Assembly: GCA_014804285.1 (NCBI GenBank)
Contig: JAAVAA010000097.1
Location: 1 to 36,751, forward strand
DNA: 36,751 bases
Source: Lachnospiraceae bacterium
Lineage (GTDB): Bacteria; Bacillota; Clostridia; Lachnospirales; Lachnospiraceae
Reading direction: 5' to 3'
Made by a program: the position numbers and the translations under genes. Under the pieces are notes generated by a model, which saw only the letters and a program-made list of their open reading frames with translations, was not told the DNA's origin and did no database searches. Positions 24,170 through 32,250 of this stretch are shown here, in pieces (the first letter of the stretch is position 1; the number at the start of each line of letters is the position of its first letter).

Positions 24170-25792
24170 TTACACTTTTAATTTTGCAGTTTCTTCTTCT
24201 ATCACCTTTTTATCAATTCGCTGAAATAGAATTTCTATTTCAGGAAGCTGATATCCGGAAGGAACAGACTGATGTTCCCACTGATTGGTGATGTTCAGCC
24301 ATCCGCAGATTTTTTTCGAGGAAAAAGGCAGGAACGGATAGAGAAGAATCGCTAAATTAGCGATGATCTGGACACATTGATAAAGAGCGTCTTTACAGTC
24401 ATGCTCGTCAGTACTCCGGGTAATCCATGGCTGTCTGGTATCAAAAAATTTGTTTGCAGAGCGTATGAAGCTAAACAGTTCCTGCAGGGCATCTTTGAAA
24501 GCGCCTTTTTCGATCAGGCGTCCTATTGCCGGGTATAATGCCTCGATTTTGGCATTTAGTTCCGTATTCGGTGAGCCCTCCGGAACGATACCGTCCCAAT
24601 ATTTGTTGATAAAGGATAAAGAACGGTTGATGAAATTTCCATAGGCGCCCAATAATTCGCCGTTGTGGCTGTATACATAGTCGCGCCATGAGAAATCAGA
24701 ATCCTTCTTTTCCGGACCGTTTGCCAGGAAATAGTAGCGGATAGAGTCCGGTTCATAGTGCAGCAGCAGATCCTTTACCCAGATAGCATAGTTTTGACTG
24801 GTGGATATTTTCCTGCCCTCCAGAGTCAGATATTCGCAGGAAACGATTTGATCCGGTAAATGCCAGGACGCGTCATTTCCGATTAAAAGCGCGGGCAGGA
24901 TGATGGTGTGGAAGGGAATGTTGTCTTTTCCATGAATATAATAATGTTTGGAGTCTGAGCCCCAAAGGCTGGCAAAGTCACCGTGGCCGTTATCAGCAGC
25001 AATCTTGCTTGCGGACAAGTAACCCAACACGTTCTCAGCCCAGATATAAATGGTTTTCTTGTCATAGCCTTCTTTCGGCACAGGGATGCCCCAGTCAAGA
25101 TCCCTCGTCAGGGCACGGTCTCTCAATCCCTCATGGATATACTTTTGGGTGAATGCTATGGCATTTTTCCGCCATGCCGGGCGGGTGCTGACAAGTTCTG
25201 TCAGCTCCTTTTCCAGAGCTGAAATTGCTATATACAGGTGCTTGGACGTACGGAAACTGATAGGTCTGCTACATATAGCGCATAGCGGTTCCAGCAAATT
25301 TTCAGGTTCCAGTACGGTTCCGCAGGTATCACACTGATCACCCCGGGTCTCATCTCCGCATTTGGGGCATTTCCCGATTACAAAGCGGTCTGCAAGGAAT
25401 GTGCCGCATTCTTCACAATATGCCTGGGGAACCTCCTTTTCATAAACATAAGGGCTCTCATAAAGCTTTTTGTGAAATTGTGTCACAAATTCTTTGTGCT
25501 CCGGAGAGGAGGTTTTGGTGTATACATCGTAACTGAATCCTAATTTTTGAAAACATTCTTTAAATTCCTCGTGATAATAATCGCTGATTTCCAGAGGCGT
25601 TTTTCCTTCCTTTTTGGCACGGATCGCAACCGGCGTTCCATGGCAGTCGCTGCCGGAGACAAAATATACACGGTCACCCACCGCCCTGTGATATCTTGCT
25701 AATACATCGCCTGGGAGCAATCCCGCAATATGGCCTATATGCAAAGAACCGTTGGCGTATACCCAGGCATTTCCAATTAAAATATTTTTCAT
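24170..25792 (-). CDS. metG: methionyl-tRNA synthetase
   Basis: A 540-residue class I synthetase that charges tRNA-Met. The HIGH motif is at residues 18-21 (SLHIGH) and the KMSKS loop is the variant KISTS (328-332). Eight cysteines in four CxxC pairs (126/129, 142/145, 154/157, 171/174) form the double zinc knuckle. The protein ends after the anticodon-binding helices with no C-terminal tRNA-binding (Trbp111-like) domain, so it is the short form. AAAGGAGA precedes the ATG. A Met T-box controls it. Confidence 0.92.
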   Translation of the reverse strand: MKNILIGNAWVYANGSLHIGHIAGLLPGDVLARYHRAVGDRVYFVSGSDCHGTPVAIRAKKEGKTPLEISDYYHEEFKECFQKLGFSYDVYTKTSSPEHKEFVTQFHKKLYESPYVYEKEVPQAYCEECGTFLADRFVIGKCPKCGDETRGDQCDTCGTVLEPENLLEPLCAICSRPISFRTSKHLYIAISALEKELTELVSTRPAWRKNAIAFTQKYIHEGLRDRALTRDLDWGIPVPKEGYDKKTIYIWAENVLGYLSASKIAADNGHGDFASLWGSDSKHYYIHGKDNIPFHTIILPALLIGNDASWHLPDQIVSCEYLTLEGRKISTSQNYAIWVKDLLLHYEPDSIRYYFLANGPEKKDSDFSWRDYVYSHNGELLGAYGNFINRSLSFINKYWDGIVPEGSPNTELNAKIEALYPAIGRLIEKGAFKDALQELFSFIRSANKFFDTRQPWITRSTDEHDCKDALYQCVQIIANLAILLYPFLPFSSKKICGWLNITNQWEHQSVPSGYQLPEIEILFQRIDKKVIEEETAKLKV

Positions 25793-25887
25793 TGTAGTTC
25801 TCCTTTTAGTCAGTAAATTTAGATGTGATCATAAACGTATCCGTAAAATGTATAGATCCGTTTAGTGTGGGGATATCAATTTGGTCA

Positions 25888-26176
25888 TTAAAAAAGCCCT
25901 CCTCTCTGAAAATTTCTTTTCAGGGACGAGAGCCTTATGCTTCGTGTTACCACCCTAAATTCACTTAGACCTCACGGTATAAGCCTTATCAACTACGGAT
26001 GAGAAATGATTCATCGATAGTCTATCACTGTAACGGGTGCACCCGTCGTAGCCTTGGCAGATTTGCTTCGGTACGCAGCTCCGGGACCATTTTCGACAGT
26101 TCCTTCTGTGCCTGCTCTCACCAACGCAGACTCTCTGTGACGTATCTAACCATCTACTCTTCCCTTCATTGCCTTT
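25888..26176 (-). promoter_or_regulatory. T-box leader, tRNA-Met specific
   Basis: On the minus strand the leader contains AGGGTGGTAACACG (25956-25943), the T-box antiterminator sequence that pairs with the uncharged tRNA acceptor end. Upstream lies a long Stem I with the AGAGAGTCTG and GGTGAGAGCAGG landmarks. The specifier position before CCCGGAGCTGC reads ATG, a Met codon, matching the downstream gene. The terminator uses CTGAAAA-GAAA-TTTTCAG and the following GGAGGGC with a T6 run (25895-25890). Uncharged tRNA-Met should favour read-through. Confidence 0.93.
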
Positions 26177-26182
26177 CGCAGT

Positions 26183-26211
26183 ATTATAGCATGGTTTTTC
26201 TGTATCTGCAA
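26183..26211 (-). promoter_or_regulatory. promoter of the metG T-box transcript
   Basis: On the minus strand TTGCAG (26211-26206), a 17-base spacer and TATAAT (26188-26183), placing the start near 26176 at the head of the T-box leader. Confidence 0.8.
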
Positions 26212-26283
26212 CAAGTTCAGATACTTTGAAATTATAACAACGAATGCATGATACAAGCTTTTTAGAAAACTTATGTTATATAC

Positions 26284-26345
26284 TTGACAAACAATGTCTA
26301 CAGATGTAAACTCGAATTGTCTACAAAAGTAAACAATGATTATAT
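26284..26345 (+). promoter_or_regulatory. promoters with two BlaI-type operators
   Basis: TTGACA (26284-26289), 17 bases and TAAACT (26307-26312) form one promoter; TTGTCT (26317-26322), 17 bases and TTATAT (26340-26345) a possible second. The perfect dyad TACAGATGTA (26299-26308) lies in the first spacer and runs into its -10; the related TACAAAAGTA (26322-26331) lies in the second spacer. TACA-N2-TGTA is the known BlaI/MecI operator core. Autorepression of the pair is therefore likely. Confidence 0.8.
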
Positions 26346-26378
26346 TTATCAGTTAAAAGCAGAAATAGGAGGCTTATA

Positions 26379-26750
26379 ATGGAGAAAAAAAATGCGGTTT
26401 CCGATGCGGAACTTGAGATATTGGAAGTGTTGTGGGAAGCGGGCGAAGCTCTAAGTGCAAATGAGATTCGCACCAGGTTGAATGAGAGGAAGGACTGGGA
26501 GCGGACTACAGTGCTTACCCTGATCCGAAGACTGCTGGATAAGGAAATACTTTTACAGGAAAAGAGGGAAGTTTACTATTATTGTCCGGTGCTTAAACGG
26601 GAGGAGTATATCAGGCAGGAGACCAGAAGCTTTGTGGACAAATTTTTCAGTGGAAGTTCCAGGAATCTGGCAGCGGCGTTGGTATCCGATGAACAACTTA
26701 GCAAAGAGGAAATCAATGAACTTCGGGATTTCTTTAACAGAGATATATAA
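26379..26750 (+). CDS. BlaI/MecI/CopY-family repressor
   Basis: A 123-residue winged-helix repressor of normal length. VSDAELEILEVLWEAGEALSANEI, then TTVLTLIRRLLDKEIL (recognition helix and wing) and the C-terminal dimerisation helices are typical. In this family the paired membrane metalloprotease triggers cleavage of the repressor on sensing a signal. AGGAGG lies seven bases before the ATG. Two operator boxes lie in its promoter and the sensor gene follows after 16 bases. Confidence 0.92.
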   Translation: MEKKNAVSDAELEILEVLWEAGEALSANEIRTRLNERKDWERTTVLTLIRRLLDKEILLQEKREVYYYCPVLKREEYIRQETRSFVDKFFSGSSRNLAAALVSDEQLSKEEINELRDFFNRDI

Positions 26751-26766
26751 GCAGGAGGCAGCGAAA

Positions 26767-29025
26767 ATGGGAAATCAGATTTTTTTGACCATAGTATCAC
26801 TTTCTTTATCCGGAGCACTGATTGGAATTCTGATTCTGTGCCTTCGGCCTCTGACCAGAAGACTTTTTTCAAAGAGATGGAATTATTATATCTGGCTGGT
26901 GATGGCGGCACGGCTTTTGATTCCTGTCAGTCTGGGGATTAACTTAATGGGAAGTCTGTTTGCGGCAGGAAATGAATGGAACAGTGCCAGAACAGAAAAT
27001 GCTATTAGGACAGAAAGCGCCATCAGGACAGAAAATGTCATCGGAGAAGAAACTGACCAGGTGACAGCAGATCAGCAATTGAAATATGGAAACTCTGTTA
27101 TTACCGACAGGGAACAGCAGAAAATTTCTACAGAGAAGATTTCTTCAGAAAAGAGTGTACGGAATCCTTTGAACAGGCAGACGGTATTCTCGTATCTTTG
27201 GCTGGTCTGGCTCTTTGGGGCAGTTTTATCAGCTTGCATAAAAGGAAATGATTACAGGAATTTTGCAGCTTATGTGAAAACAGGTCAAAAGGAGATCACG
27301 GAAGGAAAAGTCCGTCAGATTGTAGATGAGTTATCCGGCAGGCTGGGTATAAAAAGGGTACTCAAAGTGTATGAAAGCCCAATGGTTTCCGGACCTATTT
27401 TGATCGGACTTTTACGCCCCTGTATCATTCTTCCGGAAGGAAGCTTGGTGCAGGAGGAGCTGTCGCTGATTCTTCACCATGAGCTGATTCATTATAAGCG
27501 CAAAGATTTGTGGTATAAATGGATATATCAGGCAGTGCTCTGTATTCATTGGTTTAATCCGCTGCTTTACCTGATTGAACGGAAATTAAACACGGATTGT
27601 GAGCTTGCCTGTGATGAAGCGGTTATGGAAATCCTTACAGTGGAAGGCCGGAAAGCATATGGAAACGTGCTGCTAGATGCAGCGGAGCAGAAGCTGAAGT
27701 TTAAGAAAAGTGTTCTTGCTACCACCCTCCTTGAGGATAAGGGGACTCTGAAGGAACGGCTGAACGCAATTCTCCATTATAAAAAAACAAAGGGGATTCT
27801 GGTAGTATTTTCAGTATGCTTTCTTGGCGTGATCGTGGTACTTGCCGGATTTGCGGGCGCTAAAAACAGCAAATCGCACAATGCTCATTCTGCAGCAGGA
27901 ATGTTTATGGCAGGAGATTATATTTCCGCTTGGGATCGTGCATCGTCTGACTATATATCTTTATGGGACACCATTGGTGAAACTGTCGGATCGGTGTGGG
28001 ATAGCCTGGGACAGATGTGGGGAGATTTGGGTGAAGCGCTTTCAGATGCGATGACCATTACGGGAGAACGTTATGAAATAGTCATATCGGATTTTAACAT
28101 TCATGGAGAAGCATGGAAGGTATATGAGGATGACAAGGCGATTGCAGGCGAGGATATCAATGACAGGTGGCGGGCATATGACTATATGGGAAACGGCAAC
28201 GGCATGGATGTGGATTGCAAGGAACTGATATTGAATGGTTCTGACACTTATGAGATCCTCTATGCAAAAGAGGCGTTTACTCAGACACTGGATTTTGAGG
28301 CTGAGCTTGCTGTAGGCAAAATGAAGCTGGTTCATGTTGGAGAGGATGGAAGCGTCACGCTGCTTGCAGAACTGGAAGCGGGAGATTCTTTTAATGCCAG
28401 TGTCAGCATACCGCTGACAGAAGGGAGGAACGCGGTAAAGATCGTAGGGCAGGGAGCCCAAATCAGAAATTTGCATTTCAAGTTTCATGATCAGAACAAT
28501 AAGAATGTGATGAAGCTTTTTGCATCAGATGTTGATGAAGCAGCAGGGCAGATCTGCGATGAATTCAGACAGGGAAATGTAAATATTAAAAAATTCATGG
28601 AGGTATTGCCATACCTGAATCAGGATGATCTAAGTGAATGCGCGAAAATTCTTTTTGACAGCGGCATAGACCTGACCATGGATCAGATTACGGATCTGGT
28701 GATGTATGGAGAAGAGCAGATAGGAAAATATTTGGCAGATGCGGTGGAAAAGGGTACTATGAGAGCGCTTACCGGTGATGAGATTATGGAGCTGGTTTAT
28801 TATATCAGTTCTGCTGACGCTTTAAGACTGGTGGAATGCATGACGGAAACGATGGATTTCGACGCACTGGAGGAACTCTTGTTTTATTTAGATGCGAAAG
28901 ATGGGGAAAAATGTCTGAATATTTACCTGGAGCAGGGGAATGAACTTTCTTATGAGGAGTTTTCAGAGATTTCTTATTATCTGGAAGAAGATGCAGTTAA
29001 GCAGTTGTATGAAAGAAGGAAATAA
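26767..29025 (+). CDS. BlaR1-like M56 metalloprotease sensor with helical repeats
   Basis: A 752-residue membrane protein. Two N-terminal helices (about 8-28 and 40-60) precede a polar loop, a third helix (142-158), the M56 zinc protease domain with HHELIH (238-242) and ACDEAVM (Glu284), and a last helix (343-365). The C-terminal 380 residues have no penicillin-binding motif; they hold a beta-rich segment (about 430-570) and five helical repeats of 28-32 residues (about 595-752) of the form EVLPYLNQDD. So the signal is probably not a beta-lactam. The loop after helix 2 contains a six-residue repeat (ARTEN-IRTES-IRTEN). AGGAGG precedes ATG 26767; the track start lies inside the repressor gene. 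Confidence 0.85.
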   Translation: MGNQIFLTIVSLSLSGALIGILILCLRPLTRRLFSKRWNYYIWLVMAARLLIPVSLGINLMGSLFAAGNEWNSARTENAIRTESAIRTENVIGEETDQVTADQQLKYGNSVITDREQQKISTEKISSEKSVRNPLNRQTVFSYLWLVWLFGAVLSACIKGNDYRNFAAYVKTGQKEITEGKVRQIVDELSGRLGIKRVLKVYESPMVSGPILIGLLRPCIILPEGSLVQEELSLILHHELIHYKRKDLWYKWIYQAVLCIHWFNPLLYLIERKLNTDCELACDEAVMEILTVEGRKAYGNVLLDAAEQKLKFKKSVLATTLLEDKGTLKERLNAILHYKKTKGILVVFSVCFLGVIVVLAGFAGAKNSKSHNAHSAAGMFMAGDYISAWDRASSDYISLWDTIGETVGSVWDSLGQMWGDLGEALSDAMTITGERYEIVISDFNIHGEAWKVYEDDKAIAGEDINDRWRAYDYMGNGNGMDVDCKELILNGSDTYEILYAKEAFTQTLDFEAELAVGKMKLVHVGEDGSVTLLAELEAGDSFNASVSIPLTEGRNAVKIVGQGAQIRNLHFKFHDQNNKNVMKLFASDVDEAAGQICDEFRQGNVNIKKFMEVLPYLNQDDLSECAKILFDSGIDLTMDQITDLVMYGEEQIGKYLADAVEKGTMRALTGDEIMELVYYISSADALRLVECMTETMDFDALEELLFYLDAKDGEKCLNIYLEQGNELSYEEFSEISYYLEEDAVKQLYERRK
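26983..27036 (+). repeat. three in-frame 18-base repeats in the sensor gene
   Basis: Three 18-base units sharing AGGACAGAAA or AGAACAGAAA encode SARTEN-AIRTES-AIRTEN in the extracytoplasmic or cytoplasmic loop between helices 2 and 3. Being in frame they can vary in number without breaking the protein. Confidence 0.65.
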
Positions 29026-29044
29026 TTGGCTGATAAGTTGCACC

Positions 29045-29091
29045 CACGAGCCCTTTGCAGGATTTCATTATATGCAAAGGGCGTGTTTTTT
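29045..29091 (+). terminator. terminator of the repressor-sensor operon
   Basis: CACG and CCCTTTGCA (29045-29059) pair with TGCAAAGGG and CGTG (29073-29085), followed by a run of T to 29091. Confidence 0.85.
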
Positions 29092-29175
29092 CTGTTCCTT
29101 TTGGATATATCCCATTGTGAAGGTCATAGTCTTGGCGCATCCGCAAAAGTTCATCATTTGCCCCAATACCTGTAC

Positions 29176-29607
29176 TCATTCATCATATGCCCGTAACATT
29201 TTATCAACATTGGCAAGATCCCTTATCTCATCTGCTCTGTTGTACGTATAATTCTCCGGTACTGTGTCAAAAAATTCAATTCGATCCATCTCGCTCTCTG
29301 GAAGTTCCCCAAGAGAAAAGACTTCTGCATAGAAGACTCTTCCGTTATTTCGCCCTTTTCCGTTTTCCCATATAAACTCATAATCCCAGAGAGGAAGAAT
29401 CCGGCAGTCCTTGATGCCTGTCTCCTCATACAATTCCCGTTTTGCCGCTTGCAGGGGCGTTTCTCCTTGCTCAACATGTCCGCCGGGATGTTCATAGCTC
29501 TCCCGGCGCTTATGCCAGCAGTAAACCCATTTGCCCTGATATTTGGTGAAAATTACCACAAATTCAATATTTTCCAGCCTGCCTGCCGGAAATTCCGTCA
29601 TCGACAT
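29176..29607 (-). CDS. Nudix hydrolase
   Basis: A protein of about 143 residues with a complete Nudix box GGHVEQGETPLQAAKRELYEETG-type signature (G-x5-E-x7-REUxEExGU), the Mg2+ and diphosphate site. Nudix enzymes cleave nucleoside diphosphates linked to another moiety; the substrate here is unknown, though the 8-oxo-dGTP/MutT-like size fits a house-cleaning role. The track starts at a TTG (29616); ATG 29607 or 29601 fits the AGGGAG and AGAAGG sites better, and the choice is not certain. Confidence 0.88.
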   Translation of the reverse strand: MSMTEFPAGRLENIEFVVIFTKYQGKWVYCWHKRRESYEHPGGHVEQGETPLQAAKRELYEETGIKDCRILPLWDYEFIWENGKGRNNGRVFYAEVFSLGELPESEMDRIEFFDTVPENYTYNRADEIRDLANVDKMLRAYDE

Positions 29608-29659
29608 CCTTCTCAATCTCCCTATAATTTATATGCTAAGCATCCTATTTTGCGTAAAC

Positions 29660-29689
29660 ATTGTACCATATTTTTCAATGGCTGCACAA
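29660..29689 (-). promoter_or_regulatory. promoter of the Nudix gene
   Basis: On the minus strand TTGTGC (29689-29684), an 18-base spacer and TACAAT (29665-29660), with TGG before the -10 as an extended element. Confidence 0.6.
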
Positions 29690-29824
29690 GATTTATTGAC
29701 CTTTGAGATCCCCATTTTTCAAGCAAAACTTAATGGAAGTGTGTATGTGTATGTGGTAAAATAATTGCAATAAATAATTGGAAATTTGAGGAGATAAGAG
29801 CGAAGCGGAGGGAGAAATTATCAT

Positions 29825-30340
29825 ATGAGGATAAGACCGTATATAGAGAACAGGGATTATGAATATATAGAAAAGTGGATTGACGATGAAAGAATTCATG
29901 CCCTATGGTGTGCCAATCTTATTCCGTTTCCTGTTACAAAAGAAAATCTTCATGCTCTTTTAGAAAAAAATGCGATAGAATGGACAGACAGTGCATATGT
30001 AGCAACAGAAACCGATGGAAAAATCATTGGTTTTTTCTGCTATTCTATTAATGTAGATGACAATACGGGATTTCTTAAATTTGTTATAGTTGACCGCAAT
30101 AAACGGGGAATAGGATACGGCAAAGAAATGCTGAAATTGGCTTTACAGTATGCTTTTGAAATAACGGGAGTGAAAACAGTCCAGTTAAATGTGTTTAATG
30201 AAAATGTTACGGCAAAGCACTGTTACGAAAAAGTTGGTTTTGTTGAGGAAAGTATAACAAAGAGTGTATTCCCATATAAAAATGAATTATGGAGCAGATG
30301 TCATATGGTAATTACACAGGGAATTAATAAGAAAATGTAA
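29825..30340 (+). CDS. GNAT family N-acetyltransferase
   Basis: A 171-residue acetyltransferase of the RimJ/RimL-like type. The acetyl-CoA pyrophosphate loop is RGIGYGKEM (R-x-x-G-x-G), preceded by the strand TGFLKFVIVD and followed by VQLNVFNENVTAKHCYEKVGF, the classic motif-B region. The acceptor (protein N-terminus, drug or small amine) cannot be told. GGAGGGAG is upstream of the ATG. It stands alone between the Nudix gene and the Rpn locus. Confidence 0.9.
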   Translation: MRIRPYIENRDYEYIEKWIDDERIHALWCANLIPFPVTKENLHALLEKNAIEWTDSAYVATETDGKIIGFFCYSINVDDNTGFLKFVIVDRNKRGIGYGKEMLKLALQYAFEITGVKTVQLNVFNENVTAKHCYEKVGFVEESITKSVFPYKNELWSRCHMVITQGINKKM

Positions 30341-30371
30341 AATAGTTTATCAAAAAATTATAAATATTTTA

Positions 30372-30401
30372 TTGACGAGACATTTGTACGTTTGTTACAA
30401 T
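30372..30401 (+). promoter_or_regulatory. promoter and structured leader of the Rpn gene
   Basis: TTGACG (30372-30377), an 18-base spacer and TACAAT (30396-30401) form a good promoter. It gives a leader of about 185 bases that contains a perfect GCACTAT-AAG-ATAGTGC hairpin (30458-30474) and an AGGGAACA/TGTTCCTT pairing (about 30522-30571) close to the ribosome site. No known riboswitch was recognised. Confidence 0.6.
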
Positions 30402-30592
30402 AAACTAAAGCATAGAAATTCTAACGGAAATTCGTTCTATTATCTGACTTTCTAACAGCACTATAAGATAGTGCGTCATCTGATTTAGAATCCTTGCTTT
30501 ATTACCAATTTAAAACTAAAAGGGCAGGGAACAGATGAAATCCTTTCTTATAAGAATGGTATGTTCCTTACCGTTCAATGAAAGGAGGACGA

Positions 30593-31546
30593 ATGGGAAA
30601 GAATGAAGAAAAGAAGGACACAGTAGAAAAGGAGTTTGTTTCTTTCCCTGATATTACAGCGGATGTAATCAATGTGCTGCTGTATGAGGGGAAAAAGATA
30701 GCAGATGCTAAAAAGTTGTTGGCGGGACCGACAGAAACCATCTACCAGGGAGGAGAAAAACTCCGAAGCCAATATGAAGATCTTTGTAAATATGAGCTGG
30801 TGAATGGGAAGATCAAGGTTATGTACCTAATTGCCAACCAGAGCAGAACCGATGGGAAAATGCTGCTTAGGAAGGCCGGATATACAGGCGGTGTTTATCG
30901 GGAACAGTATGAAAATAAAACGCAGAACATTTTTCCTGTTGTTGAGTTTGTACTTTATTGGGGAAATCACAGATGGAAGAGCAGTCGTGATCTTCGAAGG
31001 CTGTTTCGGAAACGGAAGATTTCCGATGATACATGGAAATATATTGACGAGTTAAAGCTTCATGTATTTGAGATGAGGTATCTGCCGGAGGAAACAAGGA
31101 AACTATTCCAGAGCGATATGAGGATCGTAGTGGATTTCCTCGCAGAAGGAGATGGTTATCGCTCTGACAGGAAAATTGTACATAAAGCGGCATTGATCAA
31201 AATGCTCAAGGTGCTTTCCGGGGAAATGGATACGGAAAATGTAGAAAAATGGCTGGAAGAACAGGAAATCAGGGAGGAGGACGAGGTTACAGTGTGTGAA
31301 TTATTTGACCAATATGAGAGAAGAGGAAGGGCAGAAGGAAGAGCCGAAGGAATTAAAGAGGGCGAGAGAAGAGGTATGGAAAAAGGAATGGAAAGAGGTA
31401 TAGAAAAAGGTATAGAAAAAGGCGAAAATCGTTTTGCTATGCTGTTGCAAATGCTCATGGACGGCGGTAGAAATGATGACTTGCGGAGAGCCATTTCAGA
31501 CCGGAGTTACAGGGAGCAGTTGTATATGGAAGTTAAATTGTCTTAA
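30593..31546 (+). CDS. Rpn family recombination-promoting nuclease/putative transposase
   Basis: A 317-residue protein of the PD-(D/E)XK Rpn/transposase-like group. The core ends with the family signature FPVVEFVLYWGNHRWKSSRDL, and the C-terminal part has the typical EGRAEGIKEGERRGMEKG run before a short terminal domain. Rpn proteins are DNA endonucleases linked to recombination and, in recent work on some, phage defence. The usual ENQ active-site segment reads ANQ here (YLIANQSRTD), so the catalytic Glu seems replaced by Ala; activity is doubtful. AGGAGG lies upstream of ATG 30593. Its own promoter and terminator make a one-gene unit. Confidence 0.8.
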   Translation: MGKNEEKKDTVEKEFVSFPDITADVINVLLYEGKKIADAKKLLAGPTETIYQGGEKLRSQYEDLCKYELVNGKIKVMYLIANQSRTDGKMLLRKAGYTGGVYREQYENKTQNIFPVVEFVLYWGNHRWKSSRDLRRLFRKRKISDDTWKYIDELKLHVFEMRYLPEETRKLFQSDMRIVVDFLAEGDGYRSDRKIVHKAALIKMLKVLSGEMDTENVEKWLEEQEIREEDEVTVCELFDQYERRGRAEGRAEGIKEGERRGMEKGMERGIEKGIEKGENRFAMLLQMLMDGGRNDDLRRAISDRSYREQLYMEVKLS

Positions 31547-31592
31547 AGTGAGAGGGTGATGCACGGCTCCTAAGTGAGTGAGGAATATAAGT

Positions 31593-31621
31593 GGCAGGGA
31601 CTGCTTAGGTCTCTGCCTTTT
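31593..31621 (+). terminator. terminator after the Rpn gene
   Basis: GGCAGGGAC (31593-31601) pairs with GTCTCTGCC (31609-31617) with one G-U pair, followed by TTTT. Confidence 0.75.
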
Positions 31622-31643
31622 CTGCAAAGGTAAGGGATAATTG

Positions 31644-32158
31644 ATGTTAAATAAAAAGCTTCTTGGAAATAAAGAAAACTTTGCTATTGAATATGAGATA
31701 GAAAGTACTTATAAACAATTTATGTATGGAAAAATATGTTATTGGATACAGGAAAAGCAAATTGGAAATTATGATGACGGAGAGACTTTAAGCGATGTTC
31801 TTTTATTTATTCCATCTATAGTAAGAGATAATGAAAATAGGAAACATGAAGGATTTTTTGAACTGGAGATGGATAAAGTGATATATTTATTATCAGGAGC
31901 AGCTTTTCTGGATGGGAATATAGAGATAGAGAAAAAGCTAATGAAGAACAATGGGCAAGGTTTAATATTTCTATTCCTGTTGATACATTTAATAATACCT
32001 ATATATTTCTTATTGATTCGAATGAAAAATCGCGAGTTATTTTCAAGGATAATAAAGGGGAATACCATCAATCATTTATGGATAAAGGGTATATAGACAA
32101 AATTTTTTACCAGTTTTATCAGGAATTAAGTTCTTTATATGAAGAAATGTGTTGTTAA
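31644..32158 (+). pseudogene. Imm42-like immunity gene with a frameshift
   Basis: The first frame encodes KENFAIEYEIESTYKQFMYG, CYWIQEKQIGNYDDGETL and ELLSGAAFLDGN-type sequence, which resembles from memory the Imm42 family of polymorphic-toxin immunity proteins. At a run of five A (about 31932-31936) the family continues in another frame: ANEEQWARFNISIPVDTFNN, FLIDSNEKSRVIF, then KGYIDKIFYQFYQELSSLYEE to a stop at 32158. One missing A restores a protein of about 171 residues. In the frame of the track the protein ends in a meaningless hydrophobic tail. Either a recent inactivation or a sequencing error. It is the first gene of an AT-rich island. Confidence 0.7.
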
Positions 32159-32165
32159 ATAATAA

Positions 32166-32237
32166 TTAAGCCATTCATGTGCTGAAACAGGTGTCAGTAT
32201 AGCCATTAAAGATGTATATAAATATCTTGTGAATTAG
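32166..32237 (+). pseudogene. possible toxin 3'-end remnant
   Basis: A short open stretch encodes HSCAETGVSIAIKDVYKYLVN followed by a stop, with no start codon and a stop just upstream. It looks like the last residues of a larger protein. In polymorphic toxin loci the toxin C-terminus stands immediately before its immunity gene, and a SUKH gene begins 14 bases later. The remnant reading is inference. Confidence 0.35.
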
Positions 32238-32250
32238 GGGTGATTAAAAA

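Noticed and set aside
29176-29616. TTG 29616 as the Nudix start
   Set aside because: The ribosome site fits ATG 29607 or 29601 better; the three choices differ by only five codons.
30593-31546. Intact transposon around the Rpn transposase-like gene
   Set aside because: No terminal inverted repeats or target duplications were seen; Rpn genes are usually not in defined elements.
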